Of a stretch of 57,787 nucleotides of DNA, positions 26,991-35,382 are shown piece after piece; within the stretch, counting starts at the first letter, position 1, and every line of letters starts with the position of its first letter. The translations under genes were made by a program, and so were the position numbers. Under the pieces are notes generated by a model that had not been told where the DNA came from, ran no database searches, and worked only from the letters and a program-made list of their open reading frames with translations. The DNA comes from CADEFQ01 sp035433705 (GTDB taxonomy: Bacteria > Pseudomonadota > Gammaproteobacteria > Steroidobacterales > Steroidobacteraceae), in the NCBI GenBank assembly GCA_035433705.1, contig DAORVK010000018.1, positions 1 through 57,787 on the forward strand. The letters run 5' to 3'.

Positions 26991-27746
26991 TCAATACGTG
27001 CCGGCAATCGAGAACGGCCGCCGTCCCTGTGCATCGGGTGTGCCGAGAAACGCAATCTGTCGCGCGAGTGCGGGAGGCGTGTCGGCGCGCGTCGTGACCT
27101 TGCCGTCGATCACATAGCCAGGTTCACCGGTGAACGCGAGCGTGCCCGTGAAGCCGAGCGGACCGCCGAGGTCGCGCAGTTCGCCCTTCACGTCCGCGCG
27201 ATCATCGCCGGCAACTGGCGCATCCGGGAAGCGGATCTCGTAGCTGCCAAGAGGTGTCGCGCCCTGCGCGAGATGCTGCACGGTCACGATCCCGGCGAGT
27301 TCGTGCACGCGCCGCCCCTGCAGGACAGCGCGCGCGAGACTCGCGTGCATGCGCCCGGTCAGGCCCATCGACTCCTGTCGCAACAGGCCGGTACCCAGGG
27401 TGAGATCGGCCTCTACCTGGCGCGCTATGCGTCGCCCGTCCGGCCGCAGTTCCAGCTCTGCGGCGATGCGGTCTGTGCCCTGCTGCGACTGCAGGGAGAA
27501 TGCCAGCGTGCCGCGCAGGAGTGGCAGCGGGTGAAACTGCCACGAGGTATCGCCGAGTGGCACGCCACGGACCGTGAGGGAGCCGCAGTGGCCGCTCCAT
27601 GCGCTGCCCGCCGGCGTGTCGCATACGACGCCTGTCGGCAGCCAGTGAGTCGTCCACGCGAGCGGCCAGCGCGCCACGATCGTCACAATGAGCGCCGTGG
27701 CGATCACAGTGGCGAGGCGCCAGGAAAAGCGGGGAGTGGCGGCCAT
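26991..27746 (-). CDS. gspN: Type II secretion system protein N
   Basis: This 251-residue inner-membrane-anchored periplasmic protein has one N-terminal helix at about residues 10-28, then beta-rich sequence with the GspN features GTLAFTG and the GWP-type opening PLAWTTHWLPTG.VCDTPAGSAWSG. GspN is found in many but not all T2SS and its role is poorly defined. It is the last gene of gspG-N, ten bases after gspM. The identification rests on operon position plus the N-terminal motif. Confidence 0.8.
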   Translation of the reverse strand: MAATPRFSWRLATVIATALIVTIVARWPLAWTTHWLPTGVVCDTPAGSAWSGHCGSLTVRGVPLGDTSWQFHPLPLLRGTLAFSLQSQQGTDRIAAELELRPDGRRIARQVEADLTLGTGLLRQESMGLTGRMHASLARAVLQGRRVHELAGIVTVQHLAQGATPLGSYEIRFPDAPVAGDDRADVKGELRDLGGPLGFTGTLAFTGEPGYVIDGKVTTRADTPPALARQIAFLGTPDAQGRRPFSIAGTY

Positions 27747-27756
27747 CGAGTCCGGA

Positions 27757-28239
27757 TCAGCGCGCGTTCAATTCGACCGTGGCGGACACGAGCCCGGGCT
27801 CATCCGTACGTTCGATCGTGGCCGCGACGACGCGGATCCCGTGCTGCTGGCGCAGACGCGCGAGCCAGGCCACCAGTACATCGAAGCGCGCTTTCTCGAG
27901 CTGCACGCGTTGACCGCCGTTGCCAGCCGGTTCCGAGCGGGCGAGCGATTCGCCGAGGTTTGCCTCGCGCGCCGTGCGATCGACGGTGACGACGAGCGAT
28001 TCCCGCGTGTCCTGCGATTCCGCCACCGGGCCCGCACTTGCGATCGCCGGCGCGACACTTCGCATCCACGCAAGGTCGGAACGCTTCGTCGCGACACGCT
28101 GCTCGAGTGCGGCGGCGCTGCGCGCGAGTGGCAGCAGGCCCATGAGCAGGACAATCACGAGCGCCGCGCAGCCTCCGATCGCAACGAAGCGCCGCTCGCG
28201 TTCAGCGAGCCCCCGATACCATTGCCGTACCGCGTCCAT
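27757..28239 (-). CDS. gspM: Type II secretion system protein M
   Basis: This 160-residue inner-membrane protein has a short cytoplasmic start (MDAVRQWYRGLAERERR), one membrane segment at residues 20-40 and a periplasmic ferredoxin-like domain, the GspM layout. It works with GspL and GspC to link the ATPase to the pseudopilus. ATG shares a base with the gspL stop (TGATG). Confidence 0.88.
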   Translation of the reverse strand: MDAVRQWYRGLAERERRFVAIGGCAALVIVLLMGLLPLARSAAALEQRVATKRSDLAWMRSVAPAIASAGPVAESQDTRESLVVTVDRTAREANLGESLARSEPAGNGGQRVQLEKARFDVLVAWLARLRQQHGIRVVAATIERTDEPGLVSATVELNAR

Positions 28240-29492
28240 CAGACCCCCGCCAACCTGACCTGGATGCGACCCTCGTAGCCGGCATCCGCGGCCGTGCCGC
28301 TCGTGATTTCGGTCGCAAAGCCGCGCGCGCGCAGCTCCTGGTTGATCCGGTCGAGGCTCTGCGCGTCGGTCGCACGCACGCGCAGGTCGAGGGCGCCCTC
28401 GCGCAACGACAGGCCTTGCAGCGTCGCGTCCGGCGCGGCGGCCCGCGCCGTGGCGAACGCGCTGAGTGCGGGCAGCAGGCCGAGCCGCCCGCCGTTTTCC
28501 TGCAGCGCCTGGTAGCGCTTCTCCATGCGCTGCCGGGCTTCTTTCGAATCGAGCGCACCGGGCATTGCCGCGCGGAAGGTCTGTTCGATCTCGACGTCGA
28601 GCTTGCGCTCGGCGTCGTTCAACTGCCGGATCTCGAATATTTTCGAGCCAATGAAAATCAGGAGTATCGCGGCCGCGAGCGCTGCCGGCAGTCGCCAGCG
28701 TCGCAGATCGCGGCTGCCCGTCGCGCGCGGCACATACTCGCCCTGCAGCAGATTGAGCGGAGCCGCGAGCTCGATCTGGCTCGCGAGCCAGGGGAGCGAG
28801 CCCTGTGGCAGGATCTGTACCTTGGCGGCAGCGAAGTGTTCCTGCAGGAAACCGAGCTCGCCGGCGTGCTGCTGCCAGTCGACGGCGGGCGCGTGCAGCA
28901 GCAGTGACAGGGCGGACGGCTCGACTCCTTCCCCGTAGCTTCGGGTCGAGGCGAGAAACCCGAACGCATCGGCGAGGGTCGTGACGGGCGTGACGATCGA
29001 AGGGCGGTCCGGTGCACACACGACGAGTGCATCACCTTCGAGCCAGGCGACCACCTGTCCGGGATTGGGTGCGACCAGACTTGCTTCGCTGTGCAGCGCG
29101 GCGGGCTTGAGACCGGCCTCGCCGAGCGCCGCCATGGTTGCCTGCATCGCGGCGCCGCCGACGACTGCTACCGAGGTCCGACCCGTCGCGCTGCTGCGCC
29201 GGCCGACCGCGAAATGCAGCGAGTCGATGTCGTCCGCGACCTGCTCCTCGAGCGCGTAGGGCACGACTTGTGCGAGTTTCGCGCCGGTCTTTGCCGGCAA
29301 CGCCGCTTCAGTCAGCAGGACGTCGCCGGCGGGCACGAGTACGGCGATCCGTCGCCCGGCCGTCTGCGTGGCTGCCTGTGACAATGTGCCGCTGCCTTGC
29401 GGAGTCAGTAGACGACCCTCGCCGTCGACGGCGATCCAGGTGACCGGGTCGTCACTCCGCTTGCCCAATCGCACTACGAACCAGTCAGCCAT
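28239..29492 (-). CDS. gspL: Type II secretion system protein L
   Basis: This 417-residue protein has the cytoplasmic actin-like domain that docks the GspE ATPase (residues 1-250, with VPYALEEQVADDIDSLHFA), one membrane helix at about 268-288 and a periplasmic ferredoxin-like domain ending in GRIQVRLAG. Layout and length fit GspL. It lies three bases after gspK. No gspE is present in the window, so its partner is encoded elsewhere. Confidence 0.92.
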   Translation of the reverse strand: MADWFVVRLGKRSDDPVTWIAVDGEGRLLTPQGSGTLSQAATQTAGRRIAVLVPAGDVLLTEAALPAKTGAKLAQVVPYALEEQVADDIDSLHFAVGRRSSATGRTSVAVVGGAAMQATMAALGEAGLKPAALHSEASLVAPNPGQVVAWLEGDALVVCAPDRPSIVTPVTTLADAFGFLASTRSYGEGVEPSALSLLLHAPAVDWQQHAGELGFLQEHFAAAKVQILPQGSLPWLASQIELAAPLNLLQGEYVPRATGSRDLRRWRLPAALAAAILLIFIGSKIFEIRQLNDAERKLDVEIEQTFRAAMPGALDSKEARQRMEKRYQALQENGGRLGLLPALSAFATARAAAPDATLQGLSLREGALDLRVRATDAQSLDRINQELRARGFATEITSGTAADAGYEGRIQVRLAGV

Positions 29493-29495
29493 GGA

Positions 29496-30428
29496 TCAAT
29501 CCGTACCGTAGGTGCGCAGAATCGGGCGCACGCCCGTCGCTTCACGCTTCAGGAGACTGTACAAGGCGAACTCCGTGGTGCCAATACTGACGAAGCTGCG
29601 CAGACGAAAGTATCCGGACGTGTCGCTGACCTGATACTGCAGCGTCGCCCAGAGGTCGGGCTGCACTTTCGCCTGCAGGTCGGCCCTGCTCGGAAAGCAG
29701 CCCGATTGTCTCGTCTTGGCGAGCCGTTCCGCATCGAGCCCGTACTCCTGCTCGTCGGTCATGGCGTCGATCACGATACCGGCCGCCGTGCAGATATTGA
29801 GCGGCGTGCCCGGCGGCAGCGCACTGAGGTAGGGCGCCAGCTTCGCGTAACGCTCACTGCCGAAGCCGGGCAGGGCAAGCAACTCGCTCACGCTGACGAT
29901 CGGCGCATTCGGCGCCCGATATGCGGGGCTCTGTGCGAGGTAGAGCGTATCTTCGCCTCCCATGAAGCCGTTGGGCTGATCGTCCGCATCGATCCAGTCG
30001 GCGAGCAGCGTCGCCCACTTTGGCTCGAGGCCGAGCGTGGTGAGCAGGCGCTCGAACTGCTCGATGGCCTGGGGCCGGGCTTTGCCTTCGGCGTCGATGA
30101 GGTTGTTGACGTTGAATCGCCCCTGCGCATCTTCGAGTTGCGCCTCGAGCCAGATGCCGGAACCGGGAATCAGCTCGACCGGGCCGTAGGGCCGCGCCCA
30201 GTCCTCGGTGAAGTCGTCGTGGCCGCCCTTCTTGCGATCCTCGCGCAATACATAGGCGGCGATTGCTTCCGTCACTGCGGCGTACTGGATGCCCTGGTCG
30301 AACATGAGGGCGCTCGACGTGCGCCGCGCGGTCAGGCCGTTCTGGAAGGCGATGCCCGCCGCGACGATGGTGGCAAGCGCCACGAGGATGATGGCGGTCA
30401 GCAACGCAACGCCGCGCTCGCGCTTCAT
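29496..30428 (-). CDS. gspK: Type II secretion minor pseudopilin K
   Basis: This 310-residue protein has the prepilin start MKRERGVALLTAIILVALATIV, cut after Gly6 by the prepilin peptidase; the usual Glu5 is absent, which is normal for GspK at the pseudopilus tip. The large inserted domain follows, with GRFNVNNLI, DWIDADDQPNG and the helix-hairpin motif ELLALPGFG. It caps the GspI-GspJ complex. It overlaps gspJ by four bases (ATGA). Confidence 0.93.
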   Translation of the reverse strand: MKRERGVALLTAIILVALATIVAAGIAFQNGLTARRTSSALMFDQGIQYAAVTEAIAAYVLREDRKKGGHDDFTEDWARPYGPVELIPGSGIWLEAQLEDAQGRFNVNNLIDAEGKARPQAIEQFERLLTTLGLEPKWATLLADWIDADDQPNGFMGGEDTLYLAQSPAYRAPNAPIVSVSELLALPGFGSERYAKLAPYLSALPPGTPLNICTAAGIVIDAMTDEQEYGLDAERLAKTRQSGCFPSRADLQAKVQPDLWATLQYQVSDTSGYFRLRSFVSIGTTEFALYSLLKREATGVRPILRTYGTD

Positions 30429-31039
30429 CCGGCCACCTCGATGAGGCGCGTGACGGTGCCGAAATCCTCGAGTTCGAGCGTCACCTCGACGGCGATCGGT
30501 CGGCGCCGCAGCTGTGGCTGGCGTGGGTCGCCGCCGGTGACGATGCCGGGCCACTGTTCGGTCCAGCTGCGGCCGTTTTCCATGAATCGCAAGCGCACGC
30601 TTTTGACATGATCGATCAGCAATCGGCGCACGGGCTGCGCGCCGAGCACCGGATCGAGTACCCGCCAGTGCTCGCGGTAGAGAGAGCCGTTGTCGAAGGC
30701 GTAGCGAACGCGCTGCAGCGCAGGGCGCTGGATGCCCGCGGGGTTGGCCCAGCCCATGCGCGTGAAGGTCACGAGGGCATCCGTGCGGCCATCGGCAAGG
30801 AGCGCCGGGTCGGCGCCATCACCGACGAGGCTGCGTGTGGCGCGCGGAGCAAGCTGGCCGAAGTCCTGCGACAGGATGCGCATCGTGTTGACGAGGGCGG
30901 TCAGGCGGTCCTGGTTCGCCTGCACCGCACCGCGGTTCGCAAGCGCCTGTTGCAGGGCGCCGTAACCGATCGCGAAAATGACAGCCGAGATGAACAAGGC
31001 CACCAGCAGCTCGATCAATGTGAAACCGCGGCGCTGCAT
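30425..31039 (-). CDS. gspJ: Type II secretion minor pseudopilin J
   Basis: This 204-residue minor pseudopilin starts MQRRGFTLIELLVALFISAV, with Gly before Phe1 and Glu5 as in prepilins. The C-terminal half has the GspJ features YREHWRVLDP and RFMENGRSWTEQWP. It forms the tip complex with GspI and GspK. It follows gspI with no gap. Confidence 0.93.
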   Translation of the reverse strand: MQRRGFTLIELLVALFISAVIFAIGYGALQQALANRGAVQANQDRLTALVNTMRILSQDFGQLAPRATRSLVGDGADPALLADGRTDALVTFTRMGWANPAGIQRPALQRVRYAFDNGSLYREHWRVLDPVLGAQPVRRLLIDHVKSVRLRFMENGRSWTEQWPGIVTGGDPRQPQLRRRPIAVEVTLELEDFGTVTRLIEVAG

Positions 31040-31573
31040 TCAGGTGGTGGGCAGTGTGCCGCCCGGTGGCGGAGAGGGGAGCGCGCCAGGCGCAAGGGGT
31101 GGTTCCGCGGCACCGCCCGGCGCGGCGGGCTCACCGGGAAAAGGCGCGCCATTCCAGTCCGGGTCGATACCGTTCGGTGCGCCGAGCGCGTCGCCGACCA
31201 CGCCGCTGGCGGTCACAGTCCAGTCGTTCTTCGACTTGCCGCTCCTGGCTGACTGCGAGGCCACATCGGCTACTTTCACGTCGATGCGCAGCACGCCCGG
31301 CACATTGGTCTCGACGACCTCCTGTTCATAGCGCCACTTGCGCCCGGCGTAGTCGATCTCGCCACTGCTCTTGCCTTTGGTGGGCCGCTTCGCGCCGAGC
31401 CGCAACCCACTCACGCGATTGAGCGCGATCCACTCGGCAAAGGTCTTGTCACGCAGGTAGATCGAGGAATCCGCCGCTGACGACAACGTGCCAAGCAGCG
31501 CCGCCATGCCCACCGCGACGATCACGAGCGCAACCAGCACTTCGATCAGGGTGAAGCCGCGCGCGCGGGTCAC
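31040..31573 (-). CDS. gspI: Type II secretion minor pseudopilin I with Gly/Pro-rich tail
   Basis: This protein begins MTRARGFTLIEVLVALVIVAVG, a prepilin start with a GTG codon at 31573, and has the GspI body with ALNRVSGLRL and KWRYEQEV. GspI is usually about 120-130 residues, but this one has 177 because of a tail from about residue 130 rich in Pro, Gly and Ala (ending in a PPPGG stretch). The tail is in frame and unbroken. The start overlaps the gspH stop by four bases (GTGA). Confidence 0.92.
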   Translation of the reverse strand: MTRARGFTLIEVLVALVIVAVGMAALLGTLSSAADSSIYLRDKTFAEWIALNRVSGLRLGAKRPTKGKSSGEIDYAGRKWRYEQEVVETNVPGVLRIDVKVADVASQSARSGKSKNDWTVTASGVVGDALGAPNGIDPDWNGAPFPGEPAAPGGAAEPPLAPGALPSPPPGGTLPTT

Positions 31574-32094
31574 GGACGTGCGCCTGTTTCAGGCAGCGTG
31601 ATTTTCACGACGCCGTCGTCTTCGCTGGCGAGTACGGCCTGCAGCGGGCTGCCCTCCCGGCTGAGTGTCAGTTCGAACGGCGTGACGTCGCCGTTCGAGA
31701 ACAGCATCACCTGCGGCAGCAGTGGTTCGGTGTCTTTCGGCGGGCGAAGCAGGACCTCGCGACCCTCGATCCGCAGGCGGATGCGCAGCCCTGCCGGCAG
31801 TGTGCGCGTGCGCAGGACCTGGTCCTCCCCGGCGGTGCGCCAGAGGCCACGGCGCGGGTCGAACGCGAGGAATTCGTAGTGATCGCCCTCGCAACGCAGG
31901 CCGAATTCGTGCGTCGTGAGCTCCGCGTGCTCACGGACATAGTCCACGAGAGAGAGGAGGCGCTGAGCCTCGGTCTCGAGTGCGTCATCGCGTTTCGACG
32001 TGCCGATCGAAAGTACGGCGCCGACCGCAAGGAGGCCGATGATCACGACGACCACGAGGATTTCGATGAGCGTAAAGCCGCGTGCGTGCTTCAC
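31570..32094 (-). CDS. gspH: Type II secretion minor pseudopilin H
   Basis: This 174-residue minor pseudopilin starts with GTG at 32094 (KHARGFTLIEILVVVVIIGLL), a standard prepilin start with Glu5. GspH joins the GspG filament to the GspI/J/K tip. The frame is open farther upstream into gspG sequence, but the cleavage motif fixes the start here. It is ten bases after gspG. Confidence 0.92.
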   Translation of the reverse strand: MKHARGFTLIEILVVVVIIGLLAVGAVLSIGTSKRDDALETEAQRLLSLVDYVREHAELTTHEFGLRCEGDHYEFLAFDPRRGLWRTAGEDQVLRTRTLPAGLRIRLRIEGREVLLRPPKDTEPLLPQVMLFSNGDVTPFELTLSREGSPLQAVLASEDDGVVKITLPETGARP

Positions 32095-32104
32095 GCGAGG
32101 GTCG

Positions 32105-32542
32105 CTAGCGATCCAGGTTCCAGTTGCCGATATCGGCATTGATTCCCTCGCCGCCGGGCTCGCCGTCGGCGCCGAGCGAGTACAGATCGTATTCGCCGCC
32201 ACGAGTGCCCGGGAATACATACTGGTAGTCGTTGCCCCAGGGGTCCTTGTTGACGCGCTTGAGATAGCCGCCCGCGCGCCAGTTGCGCACCTGCGGGTCG
32301 GCAGGCTTCTGCACGAGCGCGACCAGGCCACCTTCCGTGCTCGGGTACTGGAAGGTGTCGAGCTTGTACATCGTGAGCGCCGTTTCGAGCGCCTGGATGT
32401 CCTGCTTCGCTTTGACGATCTTCGCGTCGTCGACGCGACCGAGGATCTGCGGGGCGATGAATGCGGCGAGCAGGCCGATGATCACGACCACCACCATGAT
32501 CTCGATGAGCGTGAAGCCGGCGGCGCGGGAATGAGGGCGCAT
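32105..32542 (-). CDS. gspG: Type II secretion major pseudopilin G
   Basis: This 145-residue protein is the main pseudopilus subunit. The N-terminus MRPHSRAAGFTLIEIMVVVVIIGLLAA is cleaved after Gly9. The body has the GspG-specific DIQALETALTMYKLD, YPSTEGGL and DPWGNDYQY, and the calcium-site residues near the end (SLGADGEPGGEG). It is the first gene of gspG-H-I-J-K-L-M-N. gspC, D, E and F do not precede it; a divergent rhombosortase gene takes that place, 20 bases away. Confidence 0.96.
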   Translation of the reverse strand: MRPHSRAAGFTLIEIMVVVVIIGLLAAFIAPQILGRVDDAKIVKAKQDIQALETALTMYKLDTFQYPSTEGGLVALVQKPADPQVRNWRAGGYLKRVNKDPWGNDYQYVFPGTRGGEYDLYSLGADGEPGGEGINADIGNWNLDR

Positions 32543-32562
32543 ATGGACGATAATGATACCAA

Positions 32563-33186
32563 ATGACACCCGCTGGCACGTCGGCTCGCGTTCGAAGTTC
32601 TGCCGTCCGGCGGCTCGCGTCGGTGAATTGCGACGGCCGCTACGGGCTCGCACTGCTGATCGTCGCCGCCTGTCTTCTGTTGGCGTCGGCAGGTGGCGAC
32701 ACGGTGCGGGCATTCGCGCGTTTCGAGCGTGCGGCAATCGCGGACGGCGAATACGGGCGGCTGCTCACGGCACACGTCGTCCATCTCGGTCTGCGGCACA
32801 CCGTACTGAACGTGCTGGGTCTCGTCCTGATGTGGGCGCTCTTCGCGCGTGACTATCGCCCGGGGCGCTGGCTCGTGATCGTGTTTGCTTCGATCATTGC
32901 CATCGACGCCGGGCTCTGGTTCCTTGCGCCCGAAGTCCAATGGTACGTTGGCGCTTCGGGGTGGCTGCACGGCGTGCTGGCAGCCGGCACGCTCGCGCAC
33001 GTACGCCGTCGGGATCCCGACGGATGGATCCTCGCAGTCTTTCTCGTCGGCAAGCTCGGTCTGGAGCAGTGGCACGCGCTGCCGTTGGCAGGCGATGTGC
33101 CGGTGGTGGTGCAGGCCCACCTGTACGGGGCTCTGGGCGGGCTTGCCGCGGCGTTGTGCCTGTCTTCGCAGCGCGAGCCGGTATAA
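32563..33186 (+). CDS. rrtA: Rhombosortase (rhomboid-family GlyGly-CTERM protease)
   Basis: This 207-residue, about six-helix rhomboid protease has Ser132 in GASGWLHG and His186 in AHLYGALGG, the catalytic pair, plus HLGLRHTVLN in helix 2. The small size and GASGWLHG pattern fit rhombosortase, which cuts GlyGly-CTERM tails from proteins that then leave by the type II system. It stands head to head with gspG, which supports that role. ATG 32563 leaves only 20 bases to gspG, so GTG 32623 (MNCDGRYGLALL) could be the real start. I found no GlyGly-CTERM substrate in the window. Confidence 0.8.
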   Translation: MTPAGTSARVRSSAVRRLASVNCDGRYGLALLIVAACLLLASAGGDTVRAFARFERAAIADGEYGRLLTAHVVHLGLRHTVLNVLGLVLMWALFARDYRPGRWLVIVFASIIAIDAGLWFLAPEVQWYVGASGWLHGVLAAGTLAHVRRRDPDGWILAVFLVGKLGLEQWHALPLAGDVPVVVQAHLYGALGGLAAALCLSSQREPV

Positions 33187-33187
33187 T
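33182..33187 (+). promoter_or_regulatory. Consensus -10 box ahead of fabD
   Basis: TATAAT at 33182-33187 overlaps the rrtA stop and lies 29 bases before the fabD ATG. No good -35 is spaced correctly (TGTCTT at 33161 is 15 bases away). It suggests the fab operon has its own promoter. Confidence 0.5.
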
Positions 33188-33216
33188 CCGCGCCCCTCGA
33201 GTCGACAGGATCGCGC

Positions 33217-34161
33217 ATGGGCATCGCATTCGTTTTCCCCGGCCAGGGCTCGCAGTCGATCGGCATGCTCGCCGCGCTCGCGGCAGCGCAGCCGGTTGTG
33301 CGTGAAACGTTTGACGCGGCTTCCGCCGTGCTGGGCTACGACCTGTGGAAGCTCTGCCAGGAAGGCCCCGTGGAGCGGTTGAACGAGACGGAGTGCACAC
33401 AGCCGGCGATGCTCGTCGCAGGTTACGCCACCTGGCGCGTCTGGCAGGCGCGTGGCGGTCGAATGCCGGATGCGGTGTCCGGCCACAGCCTCGGGGAGTT
33501 CACCGCGCTCGTGGCGGCGGGCGCGCTCGATTTCGCCGACGCCGTTGTACTGGTGCAGTTTCGAGGCCGGGTGATGCAGGAAGCCGTGCCGCTCGGTGCG
33601 GGTGCGATAGCCGCGGTGCTCGGCCTCGACGAGGCCGAGGTCGAGGCCGCCTGTCGTGAAGCGGCGCAGGGCGCCGTCGTCGAACCTGTCAATTACAACT
33701 CGCCCGGGCAGATCGCGATTGCCGGCGACGCGGGCGCGGTGGCGCGCGCGATGGAAGCAGTCAAAGCGCGCGGCGCCAAACGGGCGGTGCTGCTTCCCGT
33801 GAGCGTGCCCGTCCACAGCAGCCTGATGCGCGGCGCAGCCGCGCGTCTGGGTGAGCGGCTCGACGGGGTTGCAGTCCGCCCGCCGCGCATTCCCTGGTAC
33901 AGCGCGGCCGATGCTCGCGCTCACAACGAACCAGGCGACATCCGCGCCACGCTCGTGATGCAGCTCGCGAGCCCCGTGCGCTGGACCGCAACAGTTAGCG
34001 CGCTGCTCGATGCCTCGTTCACAACGTTGGTCGAATGCGGCCCGGGCAAAGTGCTGACGAGCCTCAACAAGCGAATCGACAAGCGACCCGGAGCGGCGTT
34101 CCTCGCGGTCGAGGACCCGGCGTCGATCGATGCGGCGCTTGCCGCAGTACAGGGGGGATGA
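33217..34161 (+). CDS. fabD: Malonyl-CoA:ACP transacylase
   Basis: This 314-residue enzyme loads malonate from CoA onto ACP for fatty-acid synthesis. The oxyanion motif is PGQGSQ (residues 9-14), the nucleophile is Ser in GHSLGEFTAL near residue 90, and the partner His is in PVSVPVHSSLM near 197. The length matches FabD. ATG at 33217 starts the family. It overlaps fabG by four bases. fabH, plsX and rpmF, which normally precede it, are absent. Confidence 0.97.
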   Translation: MGIAFVFPGQGSQSIGMLAALAAAQPVVRETFDAASAVLGYDLWKLCQEGPVERLNETECTQPAMLVAGYATWRVWQARGGRMPDAVSGHSLGEFTALVAAGALDFADAVVLVQFRGRVMQEAVPLGAGAIAAVLGLDEAEVEAACREAAQGAVVEPVNYNSPGQIAIAGDAGAVARAMEAVKARGAKRAVLLPVSVPVHSSLMRGAAARLGERLDGVAVRPPRIPWYSAADARAHNEPGDIRATLVMQLASPVRWTATVSALLDASFTTLVECGPGKVLTSLNKRIDKRPGAAFLAVEDPASIDAALAAVQGG

Positions 34162-34904
34162 ATATGCTGGAGAAAGAGATTGCGCTCGTGACGGGCGCCT
34201 CGCGCGGCATCGGGCGCGCCATCGCGGCCCACCTGGGTGCTGCCGGCGCCACCGTGATCGGGAGTGCAACTTCCGCGGAAGGCGCGGCGAGGCTCACCGC
34301 GGAGTTCGCCGCCGCTGGCACCCGTGGCCGCGGCGTGGTGCTCGATGTGGGTGAGGGCGCTTCGATCGATGCGCTGATCGCGGATCTCGAGGCGAAGGGC
34401 GAACTGCCGACAATCCTCGTGAACAACGCTGCCGTCACGCGCGACACGCTGCTCCTGCGCATGAAGCAGGAGGACTGGGATCGGGTGATCGCGACAAATC
34501 TCACGTCGGTGTTTCGCCTCACGAAGGCCTGCCTCAGGCGCATGATGAAAGAGCGACGCGGGCGCATCGTGAATCTCACATCGATTGTCGCGCTCACCGG
34601 CAATCCGGGTCAGGTCAACTATGCAGCCGCGAAGGCGGGGCTCCTCGGGTTCTCCAAGTCGCTCGCGAAGGAAGTCGCGAGCCGCGGCATCACCGTGAAC
34701 GCGGTGGCGCCGGGTTTCATCGATACCGACATGACACGCGGCCTCAACGACGAACAGCGGGGTGCGCTCCTTGCGCAGATTCCGATGGCTCGGCTTGGCT
34801 CGGGCGAAGACATCGCCGCCGCGGTAGGATTCCTCTGCTCGCCCGCGGCGGCCTACATTACCGGGGAGACGCTGCACGTGAATGGCGGCATGTACATGCC
34901 ATGA
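34158..34904 (+). CDS. fabG: 3-oxoacyl-[ACP] reductase
   Basis: This 248-residue short-chain dehydrogenase performs the NADPH-dependent keto reduction in fatty-acid elongation. TGASRGIG binds the cofactor, NNA near residue 90 and the YxxxK pair (NYAAAKAG near 155) are present, and PGFIDTDMT follows. ATG 34158 overlaps the fabD stop; ATG 34164 (MLEKEIALVTG) has a better-spaced GGGGG site and is an alternative. Confidence 0.96.
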   Translation: MNMLEKEIALVTGASRGIGRAIAAHLGAAGATVIGSATSAEGAARLTAEFAAAGTRGRGVVLDVGEGASIDALIADLEAKGELPTILVNNAAVTRDTLLLRMKQEDWDRVIATNLTSVFRLTKACLRRMMKERRGRIVNLTSIVALTGNPGQVNYAAAKAGLLGFSKSLAKEVASRGITVNAVAPGFIDTDMTRGLNDEQRGALLAQIPMARLGSGEDIAAAVGFLCSPAAAYITGETLHVNGGMYMP

Positions 34905-35075
34905 CGCGTGCGCGCCACGCACGATTCAGCGTGAAAAGGCGGCTTTGTATGAAAAAACGGGCACTCGCGAGTAGTGCTGGTGGCGGGGGCAGGGGTGTTC
35001 CCCTACAATACCGCGCCCATTCGGCCGGCCTGACTGCGGCCCATACCAAAGATAAGTCACGAGGACACCACTGAG
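34905..35075 (+). promoter_or_regulatory. acpP promoter/leader region
   Basis: This 171-base gene-free gap has TACAAT at 35004-35009, a good -10 box, with no clear -35. AGGGG and CCCCT on either side of TGTT (34991-35004) form a short inverted repeat in the spacer. ACGAGG precedes the acpP ATG. A separate strong promoter for acpP is common, since ACP is very abundant. Confidence 0.5.
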
Positions 35076-35315
35076 ATGAGTACTGTTGAACAGCAAGTGA
35101 AAGCCATCGTCGCCGAGCAGCTGGGCGTCAAGGCAGAACAGGTCACGAACGACGCCTCGTTCGTCGATGATCTGGGGGCCGACTCGCTGGACACGGTTGA
35201 ACTGGTCATGGCGCTCGAGGAGGAATTCGAGATCGAAATTCCGGACGAGGACGCCGAGAAGATCACCACGGTTCAGCAGGCCATCGACTACATCAACGAG
35301 CGTCGCAAGTCGTAA
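35076..35315 (+). CDS. acpP: Acyl carrier protein
   Basis: This 79-residue acidic protein carries the growing acyl chain. Ser37 in GADSLDTVELVMALEEEF takes the phosphopantetheine arm. Sequence and length are typical of AcpP. It is followed by a hairpin and then fabF. Confidence 0.98.
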   Translation: MSTVEQQVKAIVAEQLGVKAEQVTNDASFVDDLGADSLDTVELVMALEEEFEIEIPDEDAEKITTVQQAIDYINERRKS

Positions 35316-35322
35316 GGCTCGT

Positions 35323-35342
35323 GGCGCCGGTCTGCCGGCGCC
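35323..35342 (+). terminator. GC-rich hairpin between acpP and fabF
   Basis: GGCGCCGG and CCGGCGCC pair perfectly around a four-base loop (TCTG), eight bases after the acpP stop. No T-run follows, so it is more likely a partial terminator or an mRNA end-protector that raises acpP over fabF. Confidence 0.6.
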
Positions 35343-35382
35343 GTTCCGCCCCTGTCCGCCGCACGAGGTGCGAAAGGTCTGC

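Noticed and set aside
26991..33186. GlyGly-CTERM substrate protein near rrtA
   Set aside because: No protein in the window ends with a Gly-rich, hydrophobic, basic sorting tail.
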